From JANNGZ01 sp031404155 (GTDB lineage: Bacteria; Pseudomonadota; Gammaproteobacteria; Burkholderiales; Burkholderiaceae_C), in NCBI GenBank assembly GCA_031404155.1, contig JANNGZ010000089.1, forward strand, positions 1 to 7,871: a stretch of 7,871 nt of DNA, given 5' to 3'. The notes beneath the pieces are model-generated. The model was not told the DNA's origin. It worked only from the letters and a program-made list of their open reading frames with translations, and made no database searches. Position numbers and translations under genes: made by a program. Below, in pieces: positions 1 to 6,938 of this stretch. Each line of letters begins with the position of its first letter. Within the stretch, counting starts at the first letter, position 1.

Positions 1-1509
1 GACGATCGTCAGCGTCGGGTTTTCGGCGCCGCCGGTGGTGAACTGGCTGCCGTCGCTGATGAACAGGTTGCCGATGTCGTGGGTCTGGCCGAAGTTGTTG
101 CACACGCTGTCCTTGGCTGACGCGCCCATGCGGCAGGTGCCCAGGTTGTGCGTGCTCGGGTAGGGCGGCGTGCGGAACGTCTTGACCGCGCCGGCCGCTT
201 CGTACACGCGCTCACCCTGCTTGAACGCGTGCTCGCGCATCGCGATGTCGTTGTCGTGGTCGTCGAAGTGCACGTTGGGTACGGCGTTGCCCCACTTGTC
301 CTTGACCTTGTCGTTGAGCGTGATGCGGTTCGTCTCGCGTGGCATGTCCTCGCCCACCAGCCACATGCCGGCGGTGTTGACGTAGTGGTCCATCCACCAG
401 CCGAAGTCGTCGCCCCAGCTGCCGGGGTCGAGGAAGGCGGCAATGAACGGCAGGCCGAGCGAGAGGGTTTCCATCTCGTAGCCGCCGACGAAGCCGCGTT
501 TGGTGTTGTTCTTGGCCTCGTCGCGGATGATGCCGGCCATGGTGGTGCCGCGGTACATGTGCACCGGCTGCTTGAAGACGGCGTAGACCGATCCCGTCAT
601 GTGACGCATGTAGTTGCGCCCGACCTGGCCCGAGCTGTTGGCCAGCCCGTCCTTGAACTTGTCCGACGCCGACAGCAGCAGCAGCCGCGGCGTTTCGATC
701 GAGTTGCCGGCGACGCAGACGATGCGCGCCTTCTGGCGCTGTTCCTTGCCGTCCTTGTCCTTGTAGACGACGCCCGTCACCTTGCCGGCTTCGTTGTGCT
801 CGATGCGCGTGACGTGCGACTCGGGGCGCAGGTCCATGTTGCCGGTCTTTTCGGCCTTCGGCAGCTCGGTGTAGAGCGTGCTCCACTTGGCGCCGCTCTT
901 GCAGCCCTGGAAGCAGAAGCCGAGCTGCATGCAGCGCCCGCGGCCGTCGCGCGGCTGGCTGTTGATCGCCATGTTGCCGGTGTGCACTTCCTTGTAGCCG
1001 AGCTTCATCGCGCCGGCATGCATGACCTTGTAGTTGTTGTTGCCCGGCAGCCCGGGGATGCCGTGGGTGCGCGTGACGCCCATCTTGTCTTCGGCCTTGT
1101 CGTACCAGGGCTCGAGTTCCTTCAGCGTCAGCGGCCAGTCCATCAGGTTGGCGCCCTTGAGGTCGCCATAGGTCGTCTTGGCCTTGAACTCGTGCTCCTC
1201 CAGGCGCAGCGACGCGCCGGCCCAGTGCGTGGTGGTGCCGCCGACGGTCTTGCAAATCCACGCCGGCAGGCCGGCGAAGTCTTTGGCCAGGCGAAAGCTG
1301 CCCGACGTGGTGCGCGGGTCGAGCCAGGCGAGCTGGCTGAAGGACTTCCACTCGTCGTTGACGAAGCTGGCGAGCGACTGCGCCGCGCCGGCCTCGAGCA
1401 CCACGACCTTGATGCCTTTCTGGCACAACTCGTTGGCGAGCGTGCCGCCGCCCGCGCCCGAGCCGATGATGACGACGACGGACTCGTCGTTCTGGTCGAA
1501 CTTCGCCAT
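1..1509 (-). CDS. GMC-family FAD-dependent dehydrogenase, large subunit (3' end beyond window)
   Basis: Flavoprotein catalytic subunit of a membrane-associated sugar, polyol or alcohol dehydrogenase of the gluconate/glucose dehydrogenase type. 503 codons are visible and the frame is open to the left edge; only a short C-terminal tail should be missing. Seen: FAD-binding Rossmann motif GSGAGG (residues 16-21) after a beta-strand VVVII; GMC signature-like GGTTTHWAGASLR (90-102); a cysteine group C193, C199, C203 in the stretch where FAD-glucose dehydrogenases bind a 3Fe-4S cluster; C-terminal catalytic block STHNLGTCRMG with His454; and ENPTL with Asn497, the usual second active-site position. 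The ATG is set by GGAGAC five bases upstream. There is no signal peptide; the preceding gene carries one, so co-export through Tat is inferred. It lies 67 bases downstream of that gene, in the same operon. The family call is firm; the substrate is not determinable. A cytochrome c subunit would be expected further left. Confidence 0.93.
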   Translation of the reverse strand, partial: MAKFDQNDESVVVIIGSGAGGGTLANELCQKGIKVVVLEAGAAQSLASFVNDEWKSFSQLAWLDPRTTSGSFRLAKDFAGLPAWICKTVGGTTTHWAGASLRLEEHEFKAKTTYGDLKGANLMDWPLTLKELEPWYDKAEDKMGVTRTHGIPGLPGNNNYKVMHAGAMKLGYKEVHTGNMAINSQPRDGRGRCMQLGFCFQGCKSGAKWSTLYTELPKAEKTGNMDLRPESHVTRIEHNEAGKVTGVVYKDKDGKEQRQKARIVCVAGNSIETPRLLLLSASDKFKDGLANSSGQVGRNYMRHMTGSVYAVFKQPVHMYRGTTMAGIIRDEAKNNTKRGFVGGYEMETLSLGLPFIAAFLDPGSWGDDFGWWMDHYVNTAGMWLVGEDMPRETNRITLNDKVKDKWGNAVPNVHFDDHDNDIAMREHAFKQGERVYEAAGAVKTFRTPPYPSTHNLGTCRMGASAKDSVCNNFGQTHDIGNLFISDGSQFTTGGAENPTLTIV

Positions 1510-1514
1510 GGTGT

Positions 1515-1520
1515 GTCTCC
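1515..1520 (-). promoter_or_regulatory. Ribosome binding site of the GMC dehydrogenase gene
   Basis: GGAGAC on the minus strand, five bases before the ATG at 1509. It supports that start and independent translation initiation after the 67-base gap from the upstream gene. Confidence 0.7.
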
Positions 1521-1576
1521 GATGTTTCGGGTTGGGCGCCGTGTGCCGGCGCGCTCGGGGATGAAGGCTTTTGCGG

Positions 1577-2206
1577 TCAGCCGAAATAGGGCTTCGGGCT
1601 CGCTTGCAGCGACGGCGCCGGCAGCCACTTCAGGTCCTGGAAGCCGCGCGTGATGTAGCCGCCCTTCTCCCAGGCCGAACCCGGGTAACCGAAGGTGGCA
1701 TAGGCCATGTCGTTGTCGTAGAGCGAGGTGATGCACTGCCCCCGCACCGTGGCGAAGAAGGGCTGGCCTTCGAGCGCCTTGACGATCTCGCGCTTCTTCT
1801 TGTCGTTGGCCTTCGCGAAGCTGCCGCCCGCGGCCGTGTTCAGCCCGGCGATGCCTTCGCGCAACTGCTTGGCCGCAGCCGCGTCGCCGCTGGCCTTGGC
1901 GTCGAGGTCTTTGGCCAACAAGGCATAGACCGCGTCGGAGAGTTTCTTGTGTGGGTAGAGCACACGGCCCATCTTCATCAAGGCCTCGCCCTCGGCCTTG
2001 GTCAGCGTCTTCAACTCCACCGCCCACACCGGCGACGGCGCGAGCGTGGCGAGCACGCTGCCGGTGGCGATGCTGCCCATCAGGATGCCCGAGCCCTTCA
2101 AAAACTCGCGCCGCGCCAGAGGCAGGTTCAGCTTGGGCACCTCGCCACTCTGATCGTTGCAGCCGCCGCTGTCGACCGCTGGTTCGGCAATCGGAATCAC
2201 GCGCAT
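1577..2206 (-). CDS. Gluconate 2-dehydrogenase subunit 3 family protein with Tat signal
   Basis: Small (gamma-type) subunit of an FAD-dependent dehydrogenase complex, 209 aa. In characterised relatives this subunit carries the Tat signal and is needed to export and mature the GMC catalytic subunit. Seen: a twin-arginine motif ARREFLK (Arg32-Arg33), a hydrophobic stretch from about 41 to 59, and a likely signal-peptidase site after VWA (residues 60-62). The mature part has the family look, with a conserved LYPHKKLSDAVYA-like helix and a C-terminal region rich in aromatics (FATVRGQCITSLYDN, FGYPGSAWEKGGY). The start is chosen at 2206 because AAGGAGAC lies just upstream; a longer open frame extends to 2335 but has no supporting homology. 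About 30 residues precede the twin arginines, a long n-region. It is the first gene of the unit and is followed by the GMC subunit. Family assignment rests on the signal, size, motifs and partner gene. Confidence 0.88.
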   Translation of the reverse strand: MRVIPIAEPAVDSGGCNDQSGEVPKLNLPLARREFLKGSGILMGSIATGSVLATLAPSPVWAVELKTLTKAEGEALMKMGRVLYPHKKLSDAVYALLAKDLDAKASGDAAAAKQLREGIAGLNTAAGGSFAKANDKKKREIVKALEGQPFFATVRGQCITSLYDNDMAYATFGYPGSAWEKGGYITRGFQDLKWLPAPSLQASPKPYFG

Positions 2207-2210
2207 GTTT

Positions 2211-2218
2211 GTCTCCTT
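2211..2218 (-). promoter_or_regulatory. Strong ribosome binding site deciding the start of the subunit-3 gene
   Basis: AAGGAGAC on the minus strand, four bases before the ATG at 2206. It decides against the longer open frame, which begins at 2335. Confidence 0.8.
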
Positions 2219-2345
2219 CGGTGTCGCTCTGGCGCCGCGTTGGCGCCGCTTGGCGGCGGTGCTCCGCCGACTACTGCGCGCAGTCTTGCACCCGCAGCCA
2301 TGCCTGAGGTGATAAAGGGCTACATACGCGGGCAAGCCCTATGTG

Positions 2346-2397
2346 CGACAAGTTGTCGTGGGACGACTGCGTGCGCCCGTGACAACAGTATTTGTCA
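2346..2397. repeat. Pair of GACAA/TTGTC inverted repeats, candidate operator
   Basis: Two dyads share the same half-site. The first is CGACAA-G-TTGTCG (2346-2358), a perfect 6-bp arm palindrome around one base. The second is TGACAA-CAGTAT-TTGTCA (2380-2397), also with perfect 6-bp arms but a six-base spacer. Four copies of the GACAA half-site thus lie within about 50 bases of a divergent promoter region that is otherwise non-coding. This arrangement fits a transcription factor binding region. The regulator is not in the window and I cannot name its family. Confidence 0.45.
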
Positions 2398-2625
2398 GCC
2401 GAGCGGTCCACGCATGGAGTGGCGCCTGGCGCGCGGGCGAAGATGCGGATCAGCGGGCGCCACGCGCACCGGAAGGGCGGTCGCGGGCGTGGGTCACAAT
2501 GCGCCGCCTTTCGCTCTGCACCTTGCCAATGCGCTGGTGCATGAGCTCGTCAGTCGCTGGATTCGCTTGCTGCCGGTTTGCGATCCTGCGCCGCGAAAAC
2601 CCGAGATCGCCGCCCACGCCAACGC

Positions 2626-3447
2626 ATGTTGAACAGCCTCTTCGCCACCCTCGAGATCGAAAGCTGGAAGCCGGTGCTGACCGCACTGCTGCTGCCGCCG
2701 GTGCCCCTGCTGGTGCTGGCGCTGCTCGGGGCGCGGCTGATGGCGTGGCGGCGCGTGTTGGGCTGGAGCTTGCTGATGCTGTCGCTCGTTTTGATCTGGC
2801 TGAGTTGCAGCGCCGCGGCGGCCGACGCACTGGTGCGCGGATTGCTCGCGCCGCCGCCGCCGCTGAGCCCGGTGGCGCTGGCCAAGCTCAAGCTGGAGGT
2901 TCAGGCGAGGCTGCCCACCGCGATCGTGGTGCTTGGCGGCGGGCGTGAATCCCTGGCGCCGGAGTACGGTGTGTCCAGCCTCGAACCGCTGTCGCTCGAG
3001 CGCTTGCGCTACGGTATCTGGCTGTCGCGCCAGACCGGCGCACCGCTGGCGTTTTCGGGTGGCACCGGGCATGGCCAGGTTGAAGGTGCGCCCGAGGCGC
3101 AGATCGCCGCGCAGATTGCCGAGCGCGAATTCCTGCGCCCGTTGCGCTGGGTCGAGGACGACTCGCGCGACACCCGCGAGAACGCGCGCCGCACCGCGGT
3201 GCTGCTGCAGCGCGACGGCATCCAGCAGGTGGTGCTGGTGACGCACGGCTGGCACATGCCGCGTGCGCGCCGCGCTTTCGAGGAAGCCGCCGCGCACAGC
3301 GTGCCGGTGTTCCGGGTGGTGCCGGCGCCGATGGGCCTGGCCACCGGGCAGGACCGGCCGGTGCTGCGCTGGCTGCCGAGTTCGGAGGGCTTCGGCAAGG
3401 TGCGCCGTGCGCTGCGCGAAAAATTCGGCTTGTGGATGGGGGCCTGA
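2626..3447 (+). CDS. YdcF/SanA/ElyC family (DUF218) membrane protein
   Basis: 273 aa protein of the DUF218 family, whose members are inner-membrane proteins linked to envelope or peptidoglycan precursor functions in enterobacteria; the biochemical activity is poorly defined. Seen: two hydrophobic segments (about 17-38 and 45-66) with a short basic turn between them (residues 42-43), then a soluble domain with the family's ordered motifs: AIVVLGGG (99-106), SGGT (144-147), the acidic EDDSRDTRENA (177-187) and VLVTHGWHMPRA (203-214). Length and order match the family. I chose the ATG at 2626 because it begins just before the first membrane segment; a TTG at 2578 in the same frame is an alternative. 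Neither has a clear Shine-Dalgarno sequence. It stands alone, divergent from the dehydrogenase unit and convergent with the SDR remnant. Confidence 0.9.
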   Translation: MLNSLFATLEIESWKPVLTALLLPPVPLLVLALLGARLMAWRRVLGWSLLMLSLVLIWLSCSAAAADALVRGLLAPPPPLSPVALAKLKLEVQARLPTAIVVLGGGRESLAPEYGVSSLEPLSLERLRYGIWLSRQTGAPLAFSGGTGHGQVEGAPEAQIAAQIAEREFLRPLRWVEDDSRDTRENARRTAVLLQRDGIQQVVLVTHGWHMPRARRAFEEAAAHSVPVFRVVPAPMGLATGQDRPVLRWLPSSEGFGKVRRALREKFGLWMGA

Positions 3448-3498
3448 AACCGCGCCACGGTTGCCAGGTGAGCCCGCACGGCCGCCACGGACCCGCAG

Positions 3499-3515
3499 GG
3501 GCCACCCCGTGGCCC
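3499..3515. repeat. GC-rich hairpin between convergent genes
   Basis: GGGCCAC (3499-3505) and GTGGCCC (3509-3515) form a perfect 7-bp stem with a three-base loop in the 114-base gap between the DUF218 gene and the leftward SDR remnant. A weaker hairpin, AACCG/CGGTT (3448-3462), starts right at the DUF218 stop. Neither is followed by a T-run on either strand, so a classic intrinsic terminator is not supported, though the position would suit one. Confidence 0.35.
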
Positions 3516-3561
3516 GTGGGCGAACACCGGAGGGCGAAGTCTGGCGCTTGCCCGATCAGCT

Positions 3562-4301
3562 TCAAACGCGGCGCGGGCTGAAGGCGGCCACCAGCGCAGC
3601 AGCCGCCGAAGCGAACGGCCGTGCGTGCGACATGTCGGCGATCCGCGCCCAATGTGCGGCCACCGCCTCGGGCGAGACCTCGTTGGGCGGCAGTTGCACA
3701 CCCAGGCTTTCCACGATTTGCACGCGCGCGAAGTAGCCCGCACCCGCGGCCACCACTTCATTGGTCAGCGTGCAGGTTTCGCTGGCCAGCCAGGCCACCG
3801 CCGCCGCCACGCGCTCGGGCGTGGCTTCCTGAAGCATGGCCGCGGCCGGCAGCCCTTCGGTCATGCGGGTGAGCGCCCCCGGCGCCACCGTGTTGACCGT
3901 GATGCCGTACTTATGCACCTCGAGCTTGAGCGCATTCATCAGCCCCACCACACCCAGCTTCGCGGCGGCGTATTGGTCTGGCCGAAGTTGCCGTACAGGC
4001 CCGCGTCCGAGGTGGTCATCACGATGCTGCCGTAGCCCTGCGCCTTCATCGGGTTGAGCACCGCCTGCGAACAATGGGCCGAGCCGAGCAGGTGCACCGC
4101 GAGCACCGAGGCAAAGTCGGCCGGCTCCATCTTGGCCAGCGACCTGTCGCGCAGGATGCCGGCACTGTTGATCAACACGTCAATGCGGCCCCAGGCCTGC
4201 AGCGCGCTCGCGACGAGCTCGCGCGCACCGTCGACCTCGGCCACGTTGTGGTGGTCGGCCAGGGCCTGGCCGCCGGCGGCGCGGTCGACGCCGCACCGGC
4301 G
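3562..4301 (-). pseudogene. Short-chain dehydrogenase/reductase, 5'-truncated and frameshifted
   Basis: Remnant of an NAD(P)-dependent SDR resembling the (3R)-hydroxyacyl-CoA dehydrogenase (HSD17B4-like) group. The recognisable sequence starts at RAAGGQALADHHNV just after the P450 stop codon, so roughly the first 50-60 residues, including the TGxxxGxG cofactor motif, are absent. Next come WGRIDVLINSAGI (NSAG in place of the usual NNAG) and TTSDAGLYGNFGQTN with the catalytic Ser. At about 3972 the frame breaks: the minus strand reads AATACG where AATTACG would give Asn-Tyr. The sequence then continues in the other frame as YAAAKLGVVGLMNALKLE, with the catalytic Tyr and Lys, and on to a typical family C-terminus ending at 3562. 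A GTG at 4244 could start a fragment, but it would lack the cofactor fold. It was probably the third gene of the thiolase-P450 operon. Sequencing or assembly error is a real alternative for the frameshift. Confidence 0.85.
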
Positions 4302-5531
4302 TCAGAACCGCTGCACACGCAGCGGCAAGGCCTGCATGCCGTGGAAGACGAGGGAGTTGATCCACTTCGGCTGGCTGTCGGCCAGCGCGACCTGCGCAAA
4401 GGCTTGCAGGAACGCCGGGAACGCCACCTGGCCTTCGGTGCGCGCCAGCGGGAAGCCCAGGCAGATGTGGGTGCCGAAGCCAAAGCTGAGATGCGGCACG
4501 CCGTCGCGGCGCAGGTCCAGGCGGTCGGGGTCGGGGTAGGCGCGCGGGTCGCGGTTGGCGGCGTTGAGCATCATGAAGACGCGCTCGCCTTCTGCGAGCG
4601 TCTTGCCGTGCAGTTCGTGCGCGGCGCTGACCACACGCACCTGCGCGCCCGAGGGGCCGTCGTAGCGAAGCAGTTCCTCCACCGCGGCGGCGGCCAGGGC
4701 CGGGTCGGCGCGCAACGCAGCCAACTGCTCGGGAAAGCGCAGCAGCGAGAGCATGCCGTTGGCGATGTGGTTGGTGGTGGTTTCGTGGCCGGCGAACAGC
4801 AGCAGGATGCAGGTGGCGACGAGTTCATCGTCGCTCAAGCCGCCGTCGCCGTCGCGGGTGCAGACCAGTTCACTGAGCAGGTCGTCGCGCGCTTGCCGCC
4901 GCGCCGAGGCGATCAGCTCGCGGAAGTACGAGGCCATCTCCTGCGTGGCGGCTTGCGCGGTGTCGTACTTCTCGGGCGAAGTGCGCGAGGAGCCGATGAA
5001 GAGCGCGATGTCGTCGGACAGGCGCTTCACCTGTGCGAGCTGCTCGCGCGGCACACCGAGCATGGCCATGATCGCCAGGCAGGGCAGCGGGCCGGCGAAC
5101 TCGGCGATGAAGTCGAACTCGTCGCGGTCGCCGCTACGCTCATGTATGCGCTCGATCAACCATTGGGCGATCTGCTCGATGCGCGGCCGCATGCCCTGCA
5201 TTGATTTGGCGTGGAACATCTTCGAGGTGAGCCGGCGCAAGCGGGTGTGCTCTGGCGGGTCCTTGAACACCATCCACAGCGAGAGGTAGCGCACGATGTC
5301 GCCGATGCGCGCGGCCTCGCCGCCGGGCATCGACTCGAAGAACGGGCGCAGCCGGTCGGAGGACAAGCGCTCCTTGTCCATGCAGGCGCTTTTGACATCG
5401 TCGTAGCGGGTCAGCACCCAGCTCTTCAGGCGCGGGCTCCAGTGGCACGGGTCCTCGTCGCGCATGCGCGCAAAGAGAGGATAAGGATCGGCGAGCGTGG
5501 CGGGGTCTTCGGGCCTCCAGTCCAGGGTCAT
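4302..5531 (-). CDS. Cytochrome P450
   Basis: Soluble bacterial haem-thiolate monooxygenase, 409 aa, full length for the class. Seen in order: C-helix HTRLRR (95-100), which contacts the haem propionates; I-helix AGHETTTN (247-254), the oxygen-activating motif; the K-helix ExxR pair Glu286/Arg289; and the haem loop FGFGTHICLG with the iron ligand Cys357. There is no membrane anchor and no fused reductase domain, so separate ferredoxin and reductase proteins would be needed; none is in the window. The ATG at 5531 overlaps the thiolase stop as ATGA and is preceded by GGAGAAG at five bases, indicating translational coupling. The C-terminus (ALPLRVQRF) looks natural. The substrate is unknown; pairing with an SCP2-type thiolase and an SDR hints at a steroid, terpenoid or branched fatty-acid substrate. 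I do not assign a CYP family. Confidence 0.95.
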   Translation of the reverse strand: MTLDWRPEDPATLADPYPLFARMRDEDPCHWSPRLKSWVLTRYDDVKSACMDKERLSSDRLRPFFESMPGGEAARIGDIVRYLSLWMVFKDPPEHTRLRRLTSKMFHAKSMQGMRPRIEQIAQWLIERIHERSGDRDEFDFIAEFAGPLPCLAIMAMLGVPREQLAQVKRLSDDIALFIGSSRTSPEKYDTAQAATQEMASYFRELIASARRQARDDLLSELVCTRDGDGGLSDDELVATCILLLFAGHETTTNHIANGMLSLLRFPEQLAALRADPALAAAAVEELLRYDGPSGAQVRVVSAAHELHGKTLAEGERVFMMLNAANRDPRAYPDPDRLDLRRDGVPHLSFGFGTHICLGFPLARTEGQVAFPAFLQAFAQVALADSQPKWINSLVFHGMQALPLRVQRF

Positions 5532-6787
5532 CTGCACTTCTCCAGGATCGTGACCGCGCAGGCGGCTTCGTCGAAGCCGATCACACCGCCACCGTTTTCG
5601 ATCAGGCCCAGTGCTGCGCCACGCACCTGGCGCGCGCCGGCTTCGCCACGCAGTTGCTCGCACACCTCGTAGACCATCGACAAGCCGGTGGCGCCCACCG
5701 GGTGGCCCTTGCTGACCAGCCCACCTGAGACGTTGACAGGCAGTGCGGCGCCGAGCATGGTCGCGCCCGATTCGACAAAACGACCGCCTTCGCCGTCCTT
5801 GCACAGGCGCAGCATTTCAAGCTGATAGAGCTCGCAGAACGAGGTGGCGTCGTGCAGCTCGACCAGGTCGATGTCTGCGGGCGCCAGGCCGCTGCGCGCG
5901 TAGGCCTTGTCGGCGGCGATGCGCGACAAACCCGGCTCGTCCAGGGCACGGTACTTGCCGCCTGCAAGCTGGCAGGTGCGTACCTTCACCGCCCTGGCGC
6001 GGGCGGCAGGCGGGAAGTTGGCGAGCGCGGACTCGGAGCAGAGCAAGGCCGCCGCGGCACCGTCGCCCATCGGCGAGCACATCGAACGTGTGAGCGGCCA
6101 GCTGACTTCGCGGTCGGCCAGCACCTCGTCGACGCTGAGCTCGAAGCGGTATTGCGCCTTCGGATTGAGGCTGCCGTGGTGATGGTTCTTGGACGCGGCG
6201 ATGGCGATCTGCCGCTGCGTGCTGCCGTGCGTCTTGATGTGCCAGGCCGCCTGCATCGCGTAGGTGTCCATGTACAGGGTGCGACCCGGCCCGGTCTCGA
6301 AGGGCTTGCCCGCCAGCTGGCCTGCACGGGCATAGTAGGCCTGCCAATCCTGCGGGTCGAAGTTGTCGATCGCGGTGCCGAAGATCGCGGGCACACGCGC
6401 CGGGTTGTCGGGCCTGACCAGCTTCTCAACGCCGATCGCGAGGCTGACGTCGCATTGCCCCGAGAGCACGTCCTTCCACGCGCCGTGAAATGCGAAGGAT
6501 GCGGTAGCGCAGCCACCTTCAACATTGACCAGCGGAACCCGCTCGGGGAAAAGGCGCTCCTGTACCAGCGGGGTGAAACAGACCTGCCCGCGAATGCCAC
6601 CCTGCCCCCACTGGCCCATGCCGCAATTGCCGAACCAGGCCTGCTCGATGAGCTGAGATTCGGAGGCCTCCAGGCCAGCGTCGGCGAGCAATTCCAGGTA
6701 GACCCAGCGGGTAAGGTCCTTGAAGGATTTGTCGGCGTGTTTTCCGAACGGCGTGCAAGCGCTGCCTATGACGTAGACGTCCCTCAC
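5528..6787 (-). CDS. SCP2/SCP-x-type thiolase family protein (acetyl-CoA acetyltransferase-like)
   Basis: Cytosolic thiolase-superfamily enzyme, 419 aa from the chosen start, expected to cleave or form a 3-ketoacyl-CoA-type C-C bond. Seen: the N-terminal family pattern VIGSACTPFGKHADKSFKDL; the nucleophile Cys93 in NVEGGCATAS; His312 in ELHDATSFCE, the HDxF-like block that replaces NEAF of classical thiolases; and His362 in GGLVSKGHPVGATG. The C-terminal CxG motif of classical degradative thiolases is absent; ENGGGVIG stands at that position, as in the SCP2-type group. The start is a GTG at 6787, where homology begins (VRDVYVIG). It has no good Shine-Dalgarno sequence, so the start is uncertain; an in-frame GTG at 6814 is possible, and the open frame reaches back to 7084 through sequence that crosses a terminator. 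It is the first gene of an operon with the P450 and SDR. Such trios occur in side-chain degradation pathways. Some family members act as aldolases with a DUF35 partner; none is seen here. Confidence 0.9.
   Translation of the reverse strand: MRDVYVIGSACTPFGKHADKSFKDLTRWVYLELLADAGLEASESQLIEQAWFGNCGMGQWGQGGIRGQVCFTPLVQERLFPERVPLVNVEGGCATASFAFHGAWKDVLSGQCDVSLAIGVEKLVRPDNPARVPAIFGTAIDNFDPQDWQAYYARAGQLAGKPFETGPGRTLYMDTYAMQAAWHIKTHGSTQRQIAIAASKNHHHGSLNPKAQYRFELSVDEVLADREVSWPLTRSMCSPMGDGAAAALLCSESALANFPPAARARAVKVRTCQLAGGKYRALDEPGLSRIAADKAYARSGLAPADIDLVELHDATSFCELYQLEMLRLCKDGEGGRFVESGATMLGAALPVNVSGGLVSKGHPVGATGLSMVYEVCEQLRGEAGARQVRGAALGLIENGGGVIGFDEAACAVTILEKCR
5537..5543 (-). promoter_or_regulatory. 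Ribosome binding site of the P450 gene, inside the thiolase 3' end
   Basis: GGAGAAG on the minus strand, five bases before the P450 ATG at 5531 and within the last codons of the thiolase gene. It fixes the P450 start and fits coupled translation through the ATGA overlap. Confidence 0.7.
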
Positions 6788-6865
6788 GGTGGGCAGGCCC
6801 GGATTGAAGCGCACACCCTGTCGAAGATCAGCGGTCTGAGCGTTTGCAGCCTGCACATGCCGGCG

Positions 6866-6894
6866 ATTGTTCGATCTTCGCGCCAGCCACTCAA
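6866..6894 (-). promoter_or_regulatory. Candidate sigma-70-like promoter of the thiolase operon
   Basis: On the minus strand TTGAGT (6894-6889) and AACAAT (6871-6866) are separated by 17 bases; each matches the consensus at four of six positions. The pair lies 79 bases before the thiolase GTG and downstream of the leftward terminator, where an operon promoter is expected. The matches are modest and this is a position-guided guess. Confidence 0.35.
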
Positions 6895-6938
6895 TGCTCG
6901 AATCCACCAGCGCCGGAAGGTGGCCACACAGTGGTGCA

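Larger units (their letters stand above)
2207..2625. other. Non-coding divergent intergenic region
   Basis: 419 bases between the leftward dehydrogenase unit and the rightward DUF218 gene; both promoters should lie here. I find no convincing protein gene: open frames on both strands are GC-rich shadows without recognisable sequence. Seen: imperfect near-tandem copies of TGGCGCCGC (about 2230-2260) in the leader of the subunit-3 gene; a small hairpin AGGGCT/AGCCCT (2316-2321 with 2335-2340); two GACAA/TTGTC inverted repeats (listed separately); and TCACAAT at 2494-2500, which resembles a -10 element for the rightward gene but lacks a good -35. No confident promoter can be called. Confidence 0.6.

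Noticed and set aside
148..1653. Long plus-strand open frame (501 codons) across the GMC gene
   Set aside because: It is antisense to a gene with clear FAD and active-site motifs. Its translation is dominated by Val, Ala, Arg and Leu with no domain, typical of shadow frames in high-GC DNA.
2207..2335. N-terminal extension of the subunit-3 protein to 2335
   Set aside because: A strong Shine-Dalgarno sequence precedes the ATG at 2206, and the extension has no conserved sequence and would bury the Tat signal.
3448..3561. Intrinsic terminator between the DUF218 gene and the SDR remnant
   Set aside because: Hairpins are present but no T-run follows on either strand, so the terminator pattern is incomplete.
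4074..5204. Plus-strand open frame (376 codons) across the P450 gene
   Set aside because: It is antisense to a P450 with all haem and I-helix motifs, has a compositionally biased translation, and has no ribosome site or homology.
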